From positions 1-7,020 of the forward strand of contig JAOPUQ010000253.1 of NCBI GenBank assembly GCA_025963425.1: a stretch of 7,020 nucleotides of DNA. The letters are read 5' to 3'. The stretch is from Modestobacter sp. (GTDB lineage: Bacteria; Actinomycetota; Actinomycetes; Mycobacteriales; Geodermatophilaceae). Under the pieces are notes generated by a model that worked only from the letters and a program-made list of their open reading frames with translations, had not been told where the DNA came from and ran no database searches. The translations under genes and the position numbers were made by a program. The stretch's first letter is position 1; each line of letters opens with the position of its first letter. Positions 6,403 to 7,020 of this stretch are shown here, in pieces.

Positions 6403-6586
6403 GAGGCGTTCCTCCGGGACGGCGGGGCACCGGCGTTCACCGGGTCGTCCGTGACCGCGGAAGGTGCGCACGTGAGGATGCCGCCCACGGTGCCCGACCG
6501 GCCAGGGCCGTAGGTCCCAGCGCCAGCACCCGGGCCGGCCCGGGCGGCGGGAGGATGGGCGACGGCCGCGAATCCGGAGGTGGACT
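6403..6586. promoter_or_regulatory. Divergent promoter region between the small helical protein and phosphoribosyltransferase genes
   Basis: These 184 bp separate two divergent starts, each with a strong ribosome site (CCTCC at 6411-6415 for the minus gene, GGAGG at 6576-6580 for the plus gene). A GGTC-N6-GACC dyad lies at 6443-6456 and a DosR-like dyad at 6505-6518. No clear -35/-10 pair can be named. Confidence 0.5.
6505..6518. promoter_or_regulatory. DosR/DevR-box-like dyad
   Basis: GGGCCGTAGGTCCC has the symmetric layout GGG-N-C-N4-G-N-CCC and agrees at 11 of 14 positions with the core GGGACTWWAGTCCC of the mycobacterial DosR (DevR) hypoxia-response motif. The outer TTS/SAA flanks of that motif are not matched. 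It lies 68 bp before the phosphoribosyltransferase start and 102 bp before the divergent small gene. In M. tuberculosis a phosphoribosyltransferase-domain gene (Rv0571c) belongs to the DosR regulon, which makes the placement suggestive. In GC-rich DNA such a match can arise by chance. Confidence 0.3.
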
Positions 6587-7020
6587 ATGCCCTTCCGTGA
6601 CCGGGCCGACGCCGGGCGGCAGCTGGCGCGACGACTCGAGCACCTCAGCGGCGAAGACGTCGTCGTCCTGGGGCTGCCCCGCGGTGGCGTGCCGGTGGCT
6701 GCCGAGGTGGCCGCGTCGCTGCACGCGCCGCTCGACGTGATCGTGGTCCGCAAGCTCCGCGTGCCGCGCCGCCCCGAGCTGGCCATGGGCGCGGTCGGCG
6801 AGCAGGGCACGCTGGTGCGCAACCACCACGTCGTGCTGGCCTGCGACGTGGCGGACGCGGAGTTCGCCGAGGCCGAGCAGCTGGAGCGGGCCGCGCTGGC
6901 CGGCCAGCTGCGGCGCCTCCGCGAGGTCCGGACGCGCGAGCCGCTGGAGGGCCGGACGGCGGTCGTCGTCGACGACGGGATCGCGACCGGCGCGACCGCC
7001 CGGGCCGCCTGCGCCGTCGC
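6587..7020 (+). CDS. Phosphoribosyltransferase, Rv0571c-like (3' end missing)
   Basis: The frame opens at ATG 6587, with GGAGG 6 nt upstream, and runs off the right edge after 144 full codons. The type I PRTase fold is visible: strand VVVLGLPRGGVPVAAEVA (25-42), with the PRGG turn that binds pyrophosphate; DVIVVRKLRVPRRPELAMGAVG (50-71); and the PRPP-binding loop VVVDDGIATGATARAA (126-141), with the two acidic residues 129-130 and the Gly/Thr loop. A helical insert (about 88-120, rich in Glu/Arg/Leu) lies between. Enzymes of this group use PRPP, but their acceptor base is mostly unknown, and they are not the standard salvage PRTases. Related actinobacterial proteins are about 210-220 residues, or longer when fused to a dienelactone-hydrolase-like or esterase domain, so a third or more is missing here. 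The gene is preceded by a DosR-like site and diverges from the small helical protein gene, suggesting a stress or dormancy role. Confidence 0.88.
   Translation, partial: MPFRDRADAGRQLARRLEHLSGEDVVVLGLPRGGVPVAAEVAASLHAPLDVIVVRKLRVPRRPELAMGAVGEQGTLVRNHHVVLACDVADAEFAEAEQLERAALAGQLRRLREVRTREPLEGRTAVVVDDGIATGATARAACAV

Noticed and set aside
4474..6513. A 679-codon open frame on the plus strand, antisense to the ABC-F gene
   Set aside because: It runs opposite a gene with all ABC motifs intact. Its translation is low-complexity (Gly, Val, Gln, His-rich) with no motif, as expected from GC-biased third positions.
6403..6822. Upstream extension of the 71-residue minus-strand gene to 6822
   Set aside because: The extra part is Arg/Ser/Thr/Pro-rich and overlaps the start of the divergent phosphoribosyltransferase gene. 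The ATG at 6402 has a strong GGAGG site.
1..7020. tRNA or rRNA genes, CRISPR arrays, insertion sequences, attachment sites
   Set aside because: No spaced direct-repeat array, transposase-like protein, or tRNA-like cloverleaf was seen on reading both strands. The single long inverted repeat at 4421-4504 is not paired with any transposase gene.

Overview
The window is GC-rich with a strong preference for G or C at third codon positions. Long spurious frames therefore run antisense to almost every gene. GC content, start and RBS style, and the protein families point to a high-GC actinobacterium. Geodermatophilaceae (Blastococcus, Modestobacter, Geodermatophilus) is my best guess, but it rests on general resemblance and is not proven here.

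Layout: (1) The 5' portion of a minus-strand gene, 1-649, runs off the left edge. It encodes a protein with a cytoplasmic N-terminus, one membrane span and an Ala-rich helical extracytoplasmic stretch. (2) A 303-bp divergent intergenic region, 650-952, is relatively AT-rich in its middle and carries several small dyads. It should drive the plus-strand cluster and the minus-strand gene. (3) A plus-strand cluster, 953-4416, encodes a zinc-dependent, formaldehyde-dehydrogenase-like alcohol dehydrogenase, a 12-span DHA1-type MFS transporter, and an aldo/keto reductase closely resembling E. coli YdbC/PdxI (pyridoxal reductase). (4) The 90-bp convergent gap 4417-4506 is almost wholly filled by one long interrupted hairpin with a perfect 14-bp arm. 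It is either a bidirectional terminator or a dispersed palindromic repeat. (5) Two minus-strand genes follow: an ABC-F ATPase (4507-6126) and, upstream of it, a 71-residue small helical protein (6187-6402) of the three-helix-bundle dimerization type. (6) A divergent promoter region, 6403-6586, contains a DosR/DevR-box-like dyad. (7) The start of a plus-strand phosphoribosyltransferase gene, 6587-7020, is cut by the right edge before its C-terminus but after its PRPP-binding loop begins.

The dehydrogenase, transporter and reductase may form one transcription unit concerned with carbonyl or aldehyde redox and export; the shared substrate is unknown. The right end looks like a stress or dormancy neighbourhood: a small dimerization protein and a phosphoribosyltransferase diverge from a DosR-like site. 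No RNA gene, CRISPR array, insertion sequence or phage gene is visible. I found no convincing new multi-gene system. The least explained elements are the convergent hairpin and the DosR-like dyad.
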